From Candidatus Zixiibacteriota bacterium (GTDB taxonomy: Bacteria; Zixibacteria; MSB-5A5; GN15; FEB-12), in contig JACZXB010000006.1 in the NCBI GenBank assembly GCA_022571845.1, positions 1-64,000 on the forward strand: a stretch of DNA of 64,000 nt, read 5' to 3'. Under the pieces are notes generated by a model. The model was not told the origin of the DNA, ran no database searches, and worked only from the letters and a program-made list of their open reading frames with translations. How positions within the stretch are numbered: position 1 is the first letter of the stretch; each line of letters opens with the position of its first letter. Below, in pieces: positions 9,154 to 17,837 of this stretch. The translations under genes and the position numbers were made by a program.

Positions 9154-11043
9154 TCATCTTTCTTTTCGGAAAATTAATATAAATTGATGAAATTGATTCG
9201 ACACGAAAGCGTGAGGATAACCAAATGGATATAACTTCTGAGTAGCATCATACCAAATTTTGTAACCGCGAAATGACAAATTAGGGATTTCTAATAGCCT
9301 TTGCGTAATGTAACAATGTAACATGTTGTGTTCTTTATCCTTTGGTTGCATGTCCTTGACGAACAATGCCAAGTATCCTTTCTGTTTTAAGTGCTTCAGT
9401 GATGAATTGATAACGGTATATAATGAGGACAAAAATTGTTCTCGATCCATGTTCCCTAGGTCACGCTCATCGTCGGTAAAAGGGGTAGAGACTGCTTGTC
9501 CAGTCTTCTTTTTTTTCTCACCAGTTCTTTTATTGCTTAGCATTTCTCCGTACGGCGGATCAGTTAGAATAAAATCAAATTTGTCTCTCTTGGTTAATAG
9601 GCTCTCCACTTCGGTTGAGTTTCCCACGATTGCACGTTCTTTTTTAAGCCCAAGCTCTTTACAAACTTGTTTGTACAAATCAACGTACTGTTTAGATATG
9701 TCAATTCCGATTCCTTTTCTTTTACTTAAAGAGCAAGCCAGCAAGACGCCACCTACTCCCATAAAAGGATCGAATACGGTATCTCCTTCTTTAGTAAAGA
9801 ACTCAATAAACTTTCTCATCAGTTGAGGAGGTTTTGGAGAAGGATGTTGTTTCCTTAAAAAGTGAGCATAGCCGCTATTTCCATTTGTAGAATAATGAGT
9901 AACTTCTACTGAATTCAAAAAGTACAGCCATTCCGAGCCACCTAGGTCATTGAGCTTATTTTTGGGGCTTATTAATTTGAGGTGGTACAGTTTTTCTTTA
10001 ACTTTATTCCTTAGATTTTTGCCACCATTGTTGCTTTTGAAGCGTTGGTAAGGCTGTTCGAAGATCTCAACCTTTCCATATTTTCTGAAGATCTCAAGAA
10101 TTTTATTTTCAGGAATAATACCTTCGTCATTATAACTAAGCAGAAGATGTTTAAAATTACCTGATTTTAAGATGTTTTCAAGGGCTTGAAGGCCTGAAGC
10201 TGAGTTGCAAAATTCAGATTTTTGATCGCTATAGCCCCTCATTCCGGTCTTTCCCTTTATTATGGGTTTATCCCACCTAGCGATTGTTTCGAGCAAGTGG
10301 TAATTGGGTGCATACTGTCTTGCGTTGTAAGGAGGGTCAAGGTATAGTATGTCTACTTTACGTATATTCGAGATTAACTCTAAGCCATTTTTATAATAAG
10401 CATCATGTTTTTTATTCGTACTAATGATCTCAGGCACTCTTAATTCCAATTTTTTCAATGCCCTTTTGTCCCAGTTCTTGAGAAACGCTGCATACGTTCC
10501 ACTTATATTTGCAACAAATGGAACTGCTTCTATTACTGCGCATATTAAAAAGAAATATTCGTCGTCACTAATTATGTCTTTCAATTTCCATTTTTCAATT
10601 TTTTCTCTGATTGCATCAATTCTTTGAGCATTATCCCCCGTAAAGTATTTTCTAATATATTTTTTCCCCTTGGTTCCCTCTGGAGAGTAGTTTTGGTATA
10701 TGAAGCCGTTTACCCCATCAAGGTTATTTAGATATTCGACAATTTCATGAGCATTTGCATTTTCACAGTCAAATAAGGTTTCTTTTCTATGCTCTATTTT
10801 TAAATATTTCAGCAACCGACTAAATTTCGGATAACTGTTCAATTGCAAATAGACTCTTTGTAAAACATAGGAAAAATAAAGAATATCAGTAGAGATTATT
10901 CTGTACCCAAGTCTCTTAAAATGTTTTCCAACGCTCGCTGTTCCAGAAAACAAATCACAGAACACTTCCCCCCTTATATCCCTTTGTGTTATAAGGTTTT
11001 CAATGAAAAGTAAGAGGTTTTTTTTGCATCCGATAAATCTCAT
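9154..11043 (-). CDS. M.FokI-like bifunctional N6-adenine DNA methyltransferase
   Basis: A fusion of two adenine methyltransferase domains in 629 residues, as in M.FokI, where each half methylates one strand of the asymmetric site. Domain 1 starts MRFIGCKKNL (motif X) with SAM-binding DLFSGTASVG at ~30-39 and catalytic DPPYNARQY at ~236. Domain 2 has HPSPKPPQLM (motif X-like) at ~400, SAM-binding FDPFMGVGG at ~424 and catalytic DPPYGEM at ~495. Motif order X-I-IV in both halves indicates the alpha-type arrangement. It protects host DNA from the nuclease encoded immediately downstream. The SD-like CGGGAG lies 4 nt before the ATG, and a near-consensus promoter lies at 11097-11125. No controller gene is visible, so methylation is favoured only by gene order. 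Confidence 0.92.
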   Translation of the reverse strand: MRFIGCKKNLLLFIENLITQRDIRGEVFCDLFSGTASVGKHFKRLGYRIISTDILYFSYVLQRVYLQLNSYPKFSRLLKYLKIEHRKETLFDCENANAHEIVEYLNNLDGVNGFIYQNYSPEGTKGKKYIRKYFTGDNAQRIDAIREKIEKWKLKDIISDDEYFFLICAVIEAVPFVANISGTYAAFLKNWDKRALKKLELRVPEIISTNKKHDAYYKNGLELISNIRKVDILYLDPPYNARQYAPNYHLLETIARWDKPIIKGKTGMRGYSDQKSEFCNSASGLQALENILKSGNFKHLLLSYNDEGIIPENKILEIFRKYGKVEIFEQPYQRFKSNNGGKNLRNKVKEKLYHLKLISPKNKLNDLGGSEWLYFLNSVEVTHYSTNGNSGYAHFLRKQHPSPKPPQLMRKFIEFFTKEGDTVFDPFMGVGGVLLACSLSKRKGIGIDISKQYVDLYKQVCKELGLKKERAIVGNSTEVESLLTKRDKFDFILTDPPYGEMLSNKRTGEKKKKTGQAVSTPFTDDERDLGNMDREQFLSSLYTVINSSLKHLKQKGYLALFVKDMQPKDKEHNMLHCYITQRLLEIPNLSFRGYKIWYDATQKLYPFGYPHAFVSNQFHQFILIFRKER

Positions 11044-11096
11044 AATCTCCCGTCGTTTTTTATAAACTAGACAATAATTAGAATATCCAAATCACA

Positions 11097-11125
11097 AATT
11101 TAGTGTCAGCTGGTATATGTGTCAA
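11097..11125 (-). promoter_or_regulatory. Predicted sigma70-type promoter of the FokI-like system
   Basis: Read on the minus strand: TTGACA, 17-nt spacer, TAAATT. The -35 is a perfect consensus. Transcription would start near 11090 and give a leader of about 45 nt before the methyltransferase ATG at 11043. Confidence 0.6.
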
Positions 11126-11200
11126 ATGGTGTTACCAACATTATTATGATCTATATACTTGAAAAAAGTACAGTAGCACACACTTTATTTGGTTTCCTAT

Positions 11201-12271
11201 TTATTCTTCCACCTCCACATCAACCGGGTGGAGTTTGTATTCCAAAATCTGTAGTAGCGTAATAAATACCGCTGCAATTAATGGTCCTAAAATTAGCCCC
11301 AAAAGTCCAAACAAAGAGATTCCTCCCAAAATACTGAAAAACAAAAGCAGCGGATGTATCGACGTTCGCCCGGATATCATGATCGGTCTGAGGACATTAT
11401 CGACCTGACTAATAATAATCATGCCTATAGCAATTATCAAAAAGCCTTGTAAAAAAGAGCCGCCTATCATCAGAATTAAGCCGGCAGGAATATAGACCAC
11501 GAATGCGCCTACAATCGGAATAATAGACAGCAGCGCCATCACCGCCCCCCAGAAGACGGGTGAAGTGAAATCAAATATCCAGAACATTATTCCTCCCAAA
11601 ACACCCTGCAGAAGTGCAATGACAACACCGCCGTACATAGTGGCATAAATGACTTCGCGCAGGCGCTTGAAAGTTATTTCAACCTGTTCGACTGTCAGGG
11701 GAATTAGTCTTTTTATCTGATGTATTATCTCGTCACCGTCTTTGAAGAAATAGTACATGCTGAAAATCATTAAACCGAAGTAAAAGATAAACTTGGTGCC
11801 GTTGGTTATAAGCCAGCTGGTCTGGGCAAACAGAAACCCGCCAAGATTATCGGCGGCTTGTTTAATCAGACTGTCTAAATTAATCTCAGACAGATCATAG
11901 TACTGCGAGAGCCTGGATTTGACCGTCTCGAGCCAGGGCAGGTCGACCGCCAGAGTTTTTTCTAGCTGCCCGCTTTGATACATCGCATTTACTTTGGCCA
12001 CGGCGATAGTAGCCTCGTTTATCAGCACCCCAAACAGATAGGCAAACGGACCGATTATCAATATGACTATTCCGGCTGTTAAGATTATCGAAGAAATTCT
12101 TTCAGATTTCAGCTTCAGAGAAAGTTTTTCATAAAGAGGATAGAATATGATGACAAAGACAGCTGCCCAGCTTATGGGAGCAAAGAAATCTATCATCAGC
12201 CGGTAAAAGAGATAGAAAAAGATTGAGACAAACGACAGGAATAGAACTATCAGAACATGTTCACGCTTCAT
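11201..12271 (-). CDS. AI-2E family permease (PerM/UPF0118 type)
   Basis: Polytopic membrane protein of 356 residues. It has two N-terminal helices (VLIVLFLSFVSIFFYLFYRLMI and a second with FFAPISWAAVF), a central extracytoplasmic or amphipathic region (~95-160), and a cluster of C-terminal helices including PIVGAFVVYIPAGLIL and the family segment VDNVLRPIMISGRTSIHPLLLFFSILGG-like, of which DNVLRP is most characteristic. Members have been linked to autoinducer-2 export and to sodium/proton antiport, so the substrate is open. It ends in an acidic tail (VDVEVEE). It lies alone between the restriction system and the long leader of the basic protein. Confidence 0.85.
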   Translation of the reverse strand: MKREHVLIVLFLSFVSIFFYLFYRLMIDFFAPISWAAVFVIIFYPLYEKLSLKLKSERISSIILTAGIVILIIGPFAYLFGVLINEATIAVAKVNAMYQSGQLEKTLAVDLPWLETVKSRLSQYYDLSEINLDSLIKQAADNLGGFLFAQTSWLITNGTKFIFYFGLMIFSMYYFFKDGDEIIHQIKRLIPLTVEQVEITFKRLREVIYATMYGGVVIALLQGVLGGIMFWIFDFTSPVFWGAVMALLSIIPIVGAFVVYIPAGLILMIGGSFLQGFLIIAIGMIIISQVDNVLRPIMISGRTSIHPLLLFFSILGGISLFGLLGLILGPLIAAVFITLLQILEYKLHPVDVEVEE

Positions 12272-12849
12272 TGATTTTTTCTCATGCGATTACCACAATT
12301 TAGCTCAGGCCGAACTCTATGGCAACCATAAAGCGGAGCCGCCAATTCTCTTAGATTCACGCCATCTAATTCCGGAAATCACAAAACAGAATATTATTGC
12401 GCAATATTGGAGCAGAACTGGTCAATCTTTGTAGTCCATTTTTGGTACAGCGCTACAGTATATAATGAGATAAGATGCTGCTAGATTTCTGCCGGCATTT
12501 CCAAAAGCTAAGGATTTAAGGCATCTCTATCAAGGCCAGCTCACTGTCTGGCTCCGGTAACTATCGATATAACAACAAGTTACCACCGCCAGAGAAGCTC
12601 CCCAAAAGCGCTTTGTTGCAAATTGCGACTGTGGCTCAAGTTAAGAGGCTGCGGAAAACAGCAAGTATTAAAACTGCCAATCTTTAAAATCCGGTTAACG
12701 TAGAGAAGCTGGGACAAAATACTTAAACGATTGTGGTCAAGTATTTTAAGAAAAAGACGATTATTAGATGGAAACTAAATAAACGGGTGCAGGAGCCTCG
12801 CACGGTTTTTCTGCTCCTAAGGATTAACGACTCACACAAGGAGTTGAGC
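12272..12849 (+). other. Intergenic region and leader upstream of the histone-like gene
   Basis: Over 570 nt without a gene I can support. A TATAAT box at 12461-12466 is preceded, 16 nt away, only by a weak TTTTTG. If used, it would give a leader of nearly 400 nt. Near the 3' end, AGGAGC (12791-12796) can pair with GCTCCT (12813-12818). The same CTCCT (12814-12818) can instead pair with the Shine-Dalgarno AGGAG at 12839-12843, so two mutually exclusive helices are possible just before the start codon. Confidence 0.4.
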
Positions 12850-13263
12850 ATGCCAATTCGCAAAAGACGCCCAACAGCCAAGCGTAGCACACGCCGTCCT
12901 GCACGTCGTAAAGCTACACGTCCGTGGTCACGCGGAGAATGCGCTTTCATGCGCAAATACTATCGCAACCACGAGACCAAATGGGTAGCCAGTCAGATGC
13001 ATCGTACTGTTTATTCAGTGCGTTACAAAGCTGTCGACCTGAATATCAAGAAATCCAAACCTTCTGTCTGGAAAGGCAACAAGGGTTCTAAGACGGCTTT
13101 CAAGAGATTCGGTGGAAGCACAAAAGCTGGCCGTAAATCTACTGCCAGACGCCGTCCGACAAGCCGTCGCACATTTCGCTCGACAGCTCGTCGTCGCACA
13201 ACTCGTAAGAGTTCTGCCCGTCGCAAAACTCGCAAGAGCTCTGCACGTCGCAAAAGACGCTAG
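12850..13263 (+). CDS. Small basic histone-H1-like DNA-binding protein with SANT/Myb-like core
   Basis: 137 residues, extremely basic, no membrane segment. Residues 1-25 are Arg/Lys/Thr-rich. Residues ~25-72 form a predicted helix-turn-helix core, WSRGECAFMRKYYRNHETKWVASQMHRT followed by VYSVRYKAVDLNIKK, with the spaced aromatic residues of SANT/Myb or GcrA-like domains (W, Y, W, Y). The last 60 residues are an Ala/Ser/Thr/Arg/Lys tail with repeats such as KSSARRK, like the C-terminal tails of bacterial histone H1 homologues. It is probably a nucleoid-associated protein that binds DNA through the core and compacts it with the tail. ATG 12850 follows AAGGAG (12838-12843) by 6 nt. An upstream in-frame TTG/GTG extension is not needed. 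A strong terminator follows. Confidence 0.75.
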   Translation: MPIRKRRPTAKRSTRRPARRKATRPWSRGECAFMRKYYRNHETKWVASQMHRTVYSVRYKAVDLNIKKSKPSVWKGNKGSKTAFKRFGGSTKAGRKSTARRRPTSRRTFRSTARRRTTRKSSARRKTRKSSARRKRR

Positions 13264-13274
13264 ATCAATTACAA

Positions 13275-13295
13275 GTCCCGCCCCAGCAGCGGGAC
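13275..13295 (+). other. Hairpin after histone-like gene
   Basis: Perfect 7-bp arms GTCCCGC (13275-13281) and GCGGGAC (13289-13295), followed by ATTCTT. It precedes the stronger terminator at 13311 and may protect the transcript end or act as a first weak terminator. Confidence 0.5.
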
Positions 13296-13310
13296 ATTCT
13301 TATGAAATTT

Positions 13311-13347
13311 GACCCGTTTCAACTATTTTTGAAGCGGGTCTTTTCTT
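13311..13347 (+). terminator. Rho-independent terminator of the histone-like gene
   Basis: 12-bp stem, GACCCGTTTCAA (13311-13322) against TTGAAGCGGGTC (13329-13340) with one G-T pair, a 6-nt loop, and a TTTTCTT tract. Confidence 0.85.
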
Positions 13348-13457
13348 ATTAATCAAAGCCCTAATATCAATATCAGAGCAGTTGCCAAAGCTGCTTTTCT
13401 TTCATATTATCTGCATAGAACTTCCATACGTGCGAAGCATAAAACAAACTTAGTTTG

Positions 13458-13530
<73 letters not shown>

Positions 13531-13635
13531 TTTTTAATATCTAAAAAAAGTGATGTATATTTACTAATTGGTATTGTATCCTGAATGGTAGACTAAAAGA
13601 AGACATTATTACAACCAAAATAATAGGTGTAAATC

Positions 13636-14181
13636 ATGATTAGAGAAGGAATAAAGCTTACCCAAATAGAGCGCTTACTCTTATACAATCAGTATCTAAT
13701 TCTGGAAGCGCTTTATCCAGATGAAGCAAAAGGGTTTCAAGAGAAGCGTGAAATTATCGAGTGTGGTTATGAATCACACTATAATGATCTTAATTTGGGA
13801 ATTATTGAAGCTCCTGTGTCGGTAGAAGTATCCGGAGAGGTCATGGATATCTTAGATATGTATGCTTTCCTAAAATCGAGTTACAGCAAATTGGACAACC
13901 CTAGAGATATTAATGAGAAGCAAATCGAGTTTGACGGTTTTGACGGGAATAACGAATCAGACAGATTAGCCTACGCGAGATTCTTGATTCTTACACAAGG
14001 GAGATGGAAAGAGTTGCGTGATGGTCGCCCTGGTTTTGACTTTAATAGTCATTATCAAACAATTGACATTTATCGCAGAATGCTGAAGGCCTGGTTTGAC
14101 TTGGGTAAGAAACCTGTACTCTCTATTGATGAAATGAAACAGATCCTTGACGAGAGAATTCATCCAGATAGTCGCAGCTAA
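13636..14181 (+). CDS. YfbU family protein
   Basis: 181 residues, soluble, no signal peptide. The order of motifs fits the YfbU family: ERLLLYNQYLILEAL at the N-terminus, EIIECGYESHY, VMDILDMYAFLKSSY, a conserved FDGFDGNNE segment, the RFLILTQGRW segment, and YQTIDIYRRMLKAW near the C-terminus. The family's biochemical role is not established. SD AGGTG lies 7 nt before the ATG. Its stop codon overlaps the start of the next gene by one base (TAATG), so the two are translationally coupled. The pair sits directly downstream of tRNA-Lys and upstream of dispersed repeats, a typical location for mobile or accessory genes. Confidence 0.85.
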   Translation: MIREGIKLTQIERLLLYNQYLILEALYPDEAKGFQEKREIIECGYESHYNDLNLGIIEAPVSVEVSGEVMDILDMYAFLKSSYSKLDNPRDINEKQIEFDGFDGNNESDRLAYARFLILTQGRWKELRDGRPGFDFNSHYQTIDIYRRMLKAWFDLGKKPVLSIDEMKQILDERIHPDSRS

Positions 14182-14660
14182 TGGAATTATTGTCTGGAAT
14201 AGCATCGCTAGCTTCAATCGCAGGGGCAATATTTGCGTGGCGTCAGGCAACAAATGCGAAGAAGTTCGCTGACAAAGCAGAAATTCAAGTTGCTAAAGCT
14301 AGACGTATAGCGGACCTGTCTGTCCTGAAAATCAGATGGGATGATGCTTACAAATTTTTAGCAGTCTTTGGACCGTCATCTTCAGAAAATTCCCTTAGAG
14401 GAAGGAGCCAAGCACTGGCGGCAAGAAAAGTTCAAGACTATGTAGTAGAAGTGACAAAATGTCAATCAAGCCTGAAATCATTATCTGAACTAGACAAACG
14501 TATTGGGAGAATCAACGCTATATTAGGAGATTTCTCATCGAGCCAAGATACATTGGAACTGAAAGAGAAGGGTTCTCTTTTGATTCAAGAGCTTGGACAT
14601 TTAGATGCTGGAATCTGTTCAATTTTGCAGTCAGATCGAGAAGATATTCAGCTGAGTTGA
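14181..14660 (+). CDS. Small membrane-anchored hypothetical protein
   Basis: 159 residues of no recognised family. Residues 3-20 form one hydrophobic helix (LLSGIASLASIAGAIFAW), followed by a basic and mostly helical cytoplasmic part (QATNAKKFADKAEIQVAKARR, heptad-like) that continues to the C-terminus with few prolines. The topology, a short N-terminal anchor plus a helical domain, recalls sensor or effector partners in two-gene accessory cassettes, but this is only resemblance. Its start overlaps the yfbU-like stop by one base, which argues that the two products work together. It ends just before the dispersed repeat block. Confidence 0.65.
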   Translation: MELLSGIASLASIAGAIFAWRQATNAKKFADKAEIQVAKARRIADLSVLKIRWDDAYKFLAVFGPSSSENSLRGRSQALAARKVQDYVVEVTKCQSSLKSLSELDKRIGRINAILGDFSSSQDTLELKEKGSLLIQELGHLDAGICSILQSDREDIQLS

Positions 14661-14945
14661 TATTACAAATTCGCTGCCAATTCCCTGCAAAATGCCCGAC
14701 CTCACCTTAATACAAATGCGTTCGAACGCCAATTTCGATATCAATACAAAACCTATTATGCAAAAAGTAAAATATAACAAAACGAACCCATTTCGCGAAG
14801 CGTGCAAGGGGCCGTGGCCCATTTACAGCCCTCAATCGGAGGCAACTCAAAAAAAGATGTTAAATATGACAAAACGAACCCACTTATAAGTGGTTTGATA
14901 TGACGAAAAGATGGATTCCCCCGCCGCGGCGGCTGGAAAGACAAG
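14650..14945 (-). repeat. Composite dispersed intergenic repeat, copy B (inverted)
   Basis: Read on the minus strand this matches copy A at 3366-3660. It has CTTTCCAGCCGCC..GGGAATCCATCTTTTC, then a block with GGGTTCGTTTTGTCATATTTAACATCTTTTTTT, a spacer unrelated to that of copy A, a second block GAAATGGGTTCGTTTTGTTATATTTTACTTTTTG, and the tail with ATAATAGGTTTTGTATTGA and CATTTTGCAGGGAATTGG. Short frames in both copies encode the same GFVLLYFTFCII-like peptide, but the frames are interrupted and the conservation is at DNA level. Confidence 0.75.
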
Positions 14946-15099
14946 TTATGGGTGCCCATCCGCTTGCGGCCATGGTCCCGAGCTTAGCCTCGGGGTGGGG
15001 TCTAAGCATTAAGTGGGCGGCCGCATAGACGGGTCCTCGTCTGCCACTTTGGTACTAATCGTGCCAAACTACTTTTTGAGATTTCTTTTTCTCCAGCAA
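14946..15099. other. Repeat-bearing intergenic stretch before the O-antigen-ligase-like gene
   Basis: Continues the non-coding gap. It contains hairpin-prone pieces: CCCGAGcttagCCTCGGGG near 14978-14993 and AGACG-ggtcct-CGTCT with flanking GTGGGCGGC/GTCTGCC near 15013-15045. The latter resembles the GTGGGCGGCAGATGTCCTCATCTGCC element at 60219-60243. No gene is visible. Confidence 0.45.
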
Positions 15100-15128
15100 T
15101 TGACCGCTCAGCCTCCACAAACTAAATT
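15100..15128 (+). promoter_or_regulatory. Predicted promoter, possibly leaderless
   Basis: TTGACC (15100-15105), 17-nt spacer, TAAATT (15123-15128). The ATG of the next gene is only 6 nt downstream, so the transcript would begin at or next to the start codon. No Shine-Dalgarno is present. Confidence 0.5.
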
Positions 15129-15134
15129 CCAACT

Positions 15135-16589
15135 ATGAATAATGTCCAGACAGTTTCGATACTTCCGGAAGAATTTAATAAATCCGTTTTTACTTTTTAT
15201 CTTATTCTGTTTGGAATCCTGTCATTCAGCGGGTTTGGATATCTGCTCTGGAAAGGTAAATTTTTATATCTGGGATTGATCGCATCTATTCCGATGGTGC
15301 TGCTCTTGGTATCACGGCCAAAGTTAGCCGTTGGCCAATACATATTTGTTCTATTTATTAGTCGCTCGGTATTAGAAGGACAACCCTGGCTATATGCAGA
15401 TCTCAGCGGCTTTATAGTCATAGCAGCTGCCATGCTCGACTTGGTCTCAGAATCAAAACTTCATGAAAGGCTGCCTCGTCTTTCGTTCAACTTTCTGTTT
15501 TTGCTGGCGGTTGTATTTACAGCCGGCGTATTCAGTTATCAGCCGGAGGCTGCTCTTAGGCCCTTTGGAAGAATCACGCTGCTGTTCCTGCATTTTCTTG
15601 CATTGTACAGACTTTCAGGAAAAGTTTCTGTGGCCTGGTCCTTAAATCTGTTTTTTATCTTGTCAGTAGTTCACTCTATAATAGTATTGATACCGTTTGT
15701 AGCCTCAGGCGGGACATTGCGTTCGTTTGGGCTGGCGCCTGTTATATTTGACGAGCTAGCCATGCTGGCACTTGTCGTGGCAACTGCAAAATTCTTATGG
15801 GCCGAGAAGGGCACAGCCTGGATATATTTGCTGGGGATGGTGGTCATATTCTTTGCCCTGCTTTCTACTCAATCCCGCGCTCCTATCATCATAGGGGTAG
15901 CTATGTCAATTCTGGTGATATTTTTATCCCGCCGCCGCGCAAGGCAGGAACTTGCTAAGGCTTCACCTGAAACTGGTAACATCAGCAGCGAAGAGTTATC
16001 ACGAGTCAGAATAAGACCGCTCTATCTTCTGGTCGGACTGCTGTTTAGTGTAATTCTTGTAGTCATGCTATATCCTCAACTTCTTGCGCCTTTGTTTGTA
16101 AGATTCGAAAGTCTGCTGACGACCAGCCCGTCTGGTTCTTTCTTGTCAAGAATAGTCTTGTGGAAACTGGCCTGGTCGCTGTTTATTGATAATCCCTTGG
16201 TTGGAATAGGTCCGGGTCTGTTTATTCAAATTCAGAGTGTTCTTCCCACTATCCGGCTCGATGTCTACCATTTGTATCTTCGGGGCCTGTCGGCGCACAA
16301 CCTCTTGCTGCACTATCTGGCCGAAGCGGGCATCATTGGCGGAGTCGCTGTACTTGCCATGATGCTCAATCAATTGCGATTGTCATATAGAGCCTGGCGG
16401 GCCTCGGTTTTGAGGCCGAATTTTGAAGTTTCAGCCGTTCTTTTGGGTATTGGGGCAACTCTTCTGGTCACCACGCTGGCAGAATCGGGCTGGCTTTGGG
16501 GACAGTCGAGTATAATTTTTGTCTTTTTCATTTCGCTGATTTCCCGCAATCACAATAATCTCATTATTTCTAATAATTCCAGATCATAG
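15135..16589 (+). CDS. O-antigen ligase family membrane protein (Wzy_C type)
   Basis: 484 residues with about 11-12 predicted membrane helices. The long periplasmic loop near residues 355-415 carries the family features DNPLVGIGPGLF and SAHNLLLHYLAEAGIIGG (the H-N-x-x-L motif). Proteins of this family join or polymerise surface polysaccharide units on the outer face of the inner membrane; the polysaccharide is unknown. No glycosyltransferase or Wzx-type gene is adjacent, so it may be an orphan of a capsule or exopolysaccharide locus. Start: ATG 15135, with a promoter whose -10 ends 6 nt upstream and no ribosome binding site, which suggests leaderless initiation. Confidence 0.8.
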   Translation: MNNVQTVSILPEEFNKSVFTFYLILFGILSFSGFGYLLWKGKFLYLGLIASIPMVLLLVSRPKLAVGQYIFVLFISRSVLEGQPWLYADLSGFIVIAAAMLDLVSESKLHERLPRLSFNFLFLLAVVFTAGVFSYQPEAALRPFGRITLLFLHFLALYRLSGKVSVAWSLNLFFILSVVHSIIVLIPFVASGGTLRSFGLAPVIFDELAMLALVVATAKFLWAEKGTAWIYLLGMVVIFFALLSTQSRAPIIIGVAMSILVIFLSRRRARQELAKASPETGNISSEELSRVRIRPLYLLVGLLFSVILVVMLYPQLLAPLFVRFESLLTTSPSGSFLSRIVLWKLAWSLFIDNPLVGIGPGLFIQIQSVLPTIRLDVYHLYLRGLSAHNLLLHYLAEAGIIGGVAVLAMMLNQLRLSYRAWRASVLRPNFEVSAVLLGIGATLLVTTLAESGWLWGQSSIIFVFFISLISRNHNNLIISNNSRS

Positions 16590-16644
16590 CTCTTGATTTC
16601 TTCTGCAGTCGATAAAATCCATAAAATTTTTGAAAAACATCGCA

Positions 16645-16673
16645 TTGTGAGCTAATTAGGGCTTGAATAATAT
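16645..16673 (+). promoter_or_regulatory. Candidate promoter of the heme o synthase/respiratory cluster
   Basis: TTGTGA (16645-16650), 17-nt spacer, TAATAT (16668-16673), about 110 nt before the ctaB-like start. The spacing is ideal and the hexamers are moderate matches. Confidence 0.4.
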
Positions 16674-16784
16674 TTTCAATTTGGCTATATATGGCCAATA
16701 ACTTGTGAATTATGGAACAAGCTCGATACAAAGATGTTAATATCTTTATTGATGGTAAACTGATAATAAATGGGGTAGCCAATT

Positions 16785-17645
16785 TTGCTGGCGTCGATTA
16801 ACAACTATATTCAGCTCACCAAGCCGACTATAATGCTGCTGGTAGTTTTTACCGGTTCGGCAGCGCTGGTAGTCGAAGGCTCCTTTTTGGCAGAACCTCT
16901 AAAATTTCTTTTAGTCATAATCGGGCTATATATGACTGGCGGCTGTGCCAACGCCCTCAATCAGTACTTGGAGCGGGATCTTGACGCCAAAATGGAGCGG
17001 ACCAAAAACCGCCGGCCGTTGCCATCGGGACGTTTGAGCCCAGCTAGAGCGCTGATCTTTTCAGTTTCAATCGGAATAGGCGGGGTATTTCTTTTTGCTT
17101 ATTTCTTTAACTGGCTGACTGCTCTTTTGGCATTGGGCACGATTCTCTTTTATAGCCTTTATTATACATTGTGGCTTAAGCCAAACACTACCCAAAATAT
17201 TGTCATCGGCGGCATAGCCGGGGCAATGGCGCCGATTGGTGCCTGGACCGCAGCTACTAACTCAATGAGCGTTATTCCCTGGCTGTTGTTTTTGATAATT
17301 TTTCTGTGGACACCGCCACATTTTTGGGCTTTGGCGCTGTTTAGTAAGAAAGATTACAAGATTGTCGGGCTGCCGATGATGCCTGTCGTAAAAGGGGATA
17401 ACTCCACCCGCCTTCAGATTCTTGTCTATACAATAATTTTGGTTATTTCCAGCCTGGGGTTACTGTTTTTCGGGGCCGGCTGGATATATGGGGCAACCGC
17501 TCTTGTATTGGGAGTTCTTTTTGCAAGAAGAGCTTTTCAATTATATATAGGCAAGACTGATAAGCTGGCCCGCCAGCTGTTTGGGCAATCTCTGCTATAC
17601 TTGTTTGGTCTGTTTAGCGCTGTTATTGTGGATGCTTTATTATGA
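16785..17645 (+). CDS. ctaB: Protoheme IX farnesyltransferase (heme o synthase)
   Basis: UbiA-type prenyltransferase of 286 residues with about nine membrane helices. The first polyprenyl-diphosphate-binding motif reads NALNQYLERDLDAKMERT, followed by RPLPSGR, both typical of CtaB/CyoE. The second loop shows WTPPHFWALAL and the YKIVGLPMMPVV segment. It adds a farnesyl tail to heme b, giving heme o for the A-type oxidase encoded downstream; no ctaA (heme a synthase) is in the window. The start is a TTG at 16785, because an overlapping ATG at 16770 is followed at once by a stop in its frame. A GGGG at 16772-16775 is the only SD-like element. It opens the respiratory cluster. Confidence 0.92.
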   Translation: MLASINNYIQLTKPTIMLLVVFTGSAALVVEGSFLAEPLKFLLVIIGLYMTGGCANALNQYLERDLDAKMERTKNRRPLPSGRLSPARALIFSVSIGIGGVFLFAYFFNWLTALLALGTILFYSLYYTLWLKPNTTQNIVIGGIAGAMAPIGAWTAATNSMSVIPWLLFLIIFLWTPPHFWALALFSKKDYKIVGLPMMPVVKGDNSTRLQILVYTIILVISSLGLLFFGAGWIYGATALVLGVLFARRAFQLYIGKTDKLARQLFGQSLLYLFGLFSAVIVDALL

Positions 17646-17837
17646 ATTGTGGAACTTTGTTCGTGAATAAGCTCTCGGAAATCTTTATGCCATTTAACCT
17701 TGACATGAATATCCGGAGGTGCTTTATTCGCCACTTCAAAGCGAAAGCAGCTTACAGGTTGGACAGCTGACTTGCGCTTTTTTTGGAATTGTGCTTGTGA
17801 ATATTTGAACAATCTTTTTTTTAGTAGAAAGTAACGT

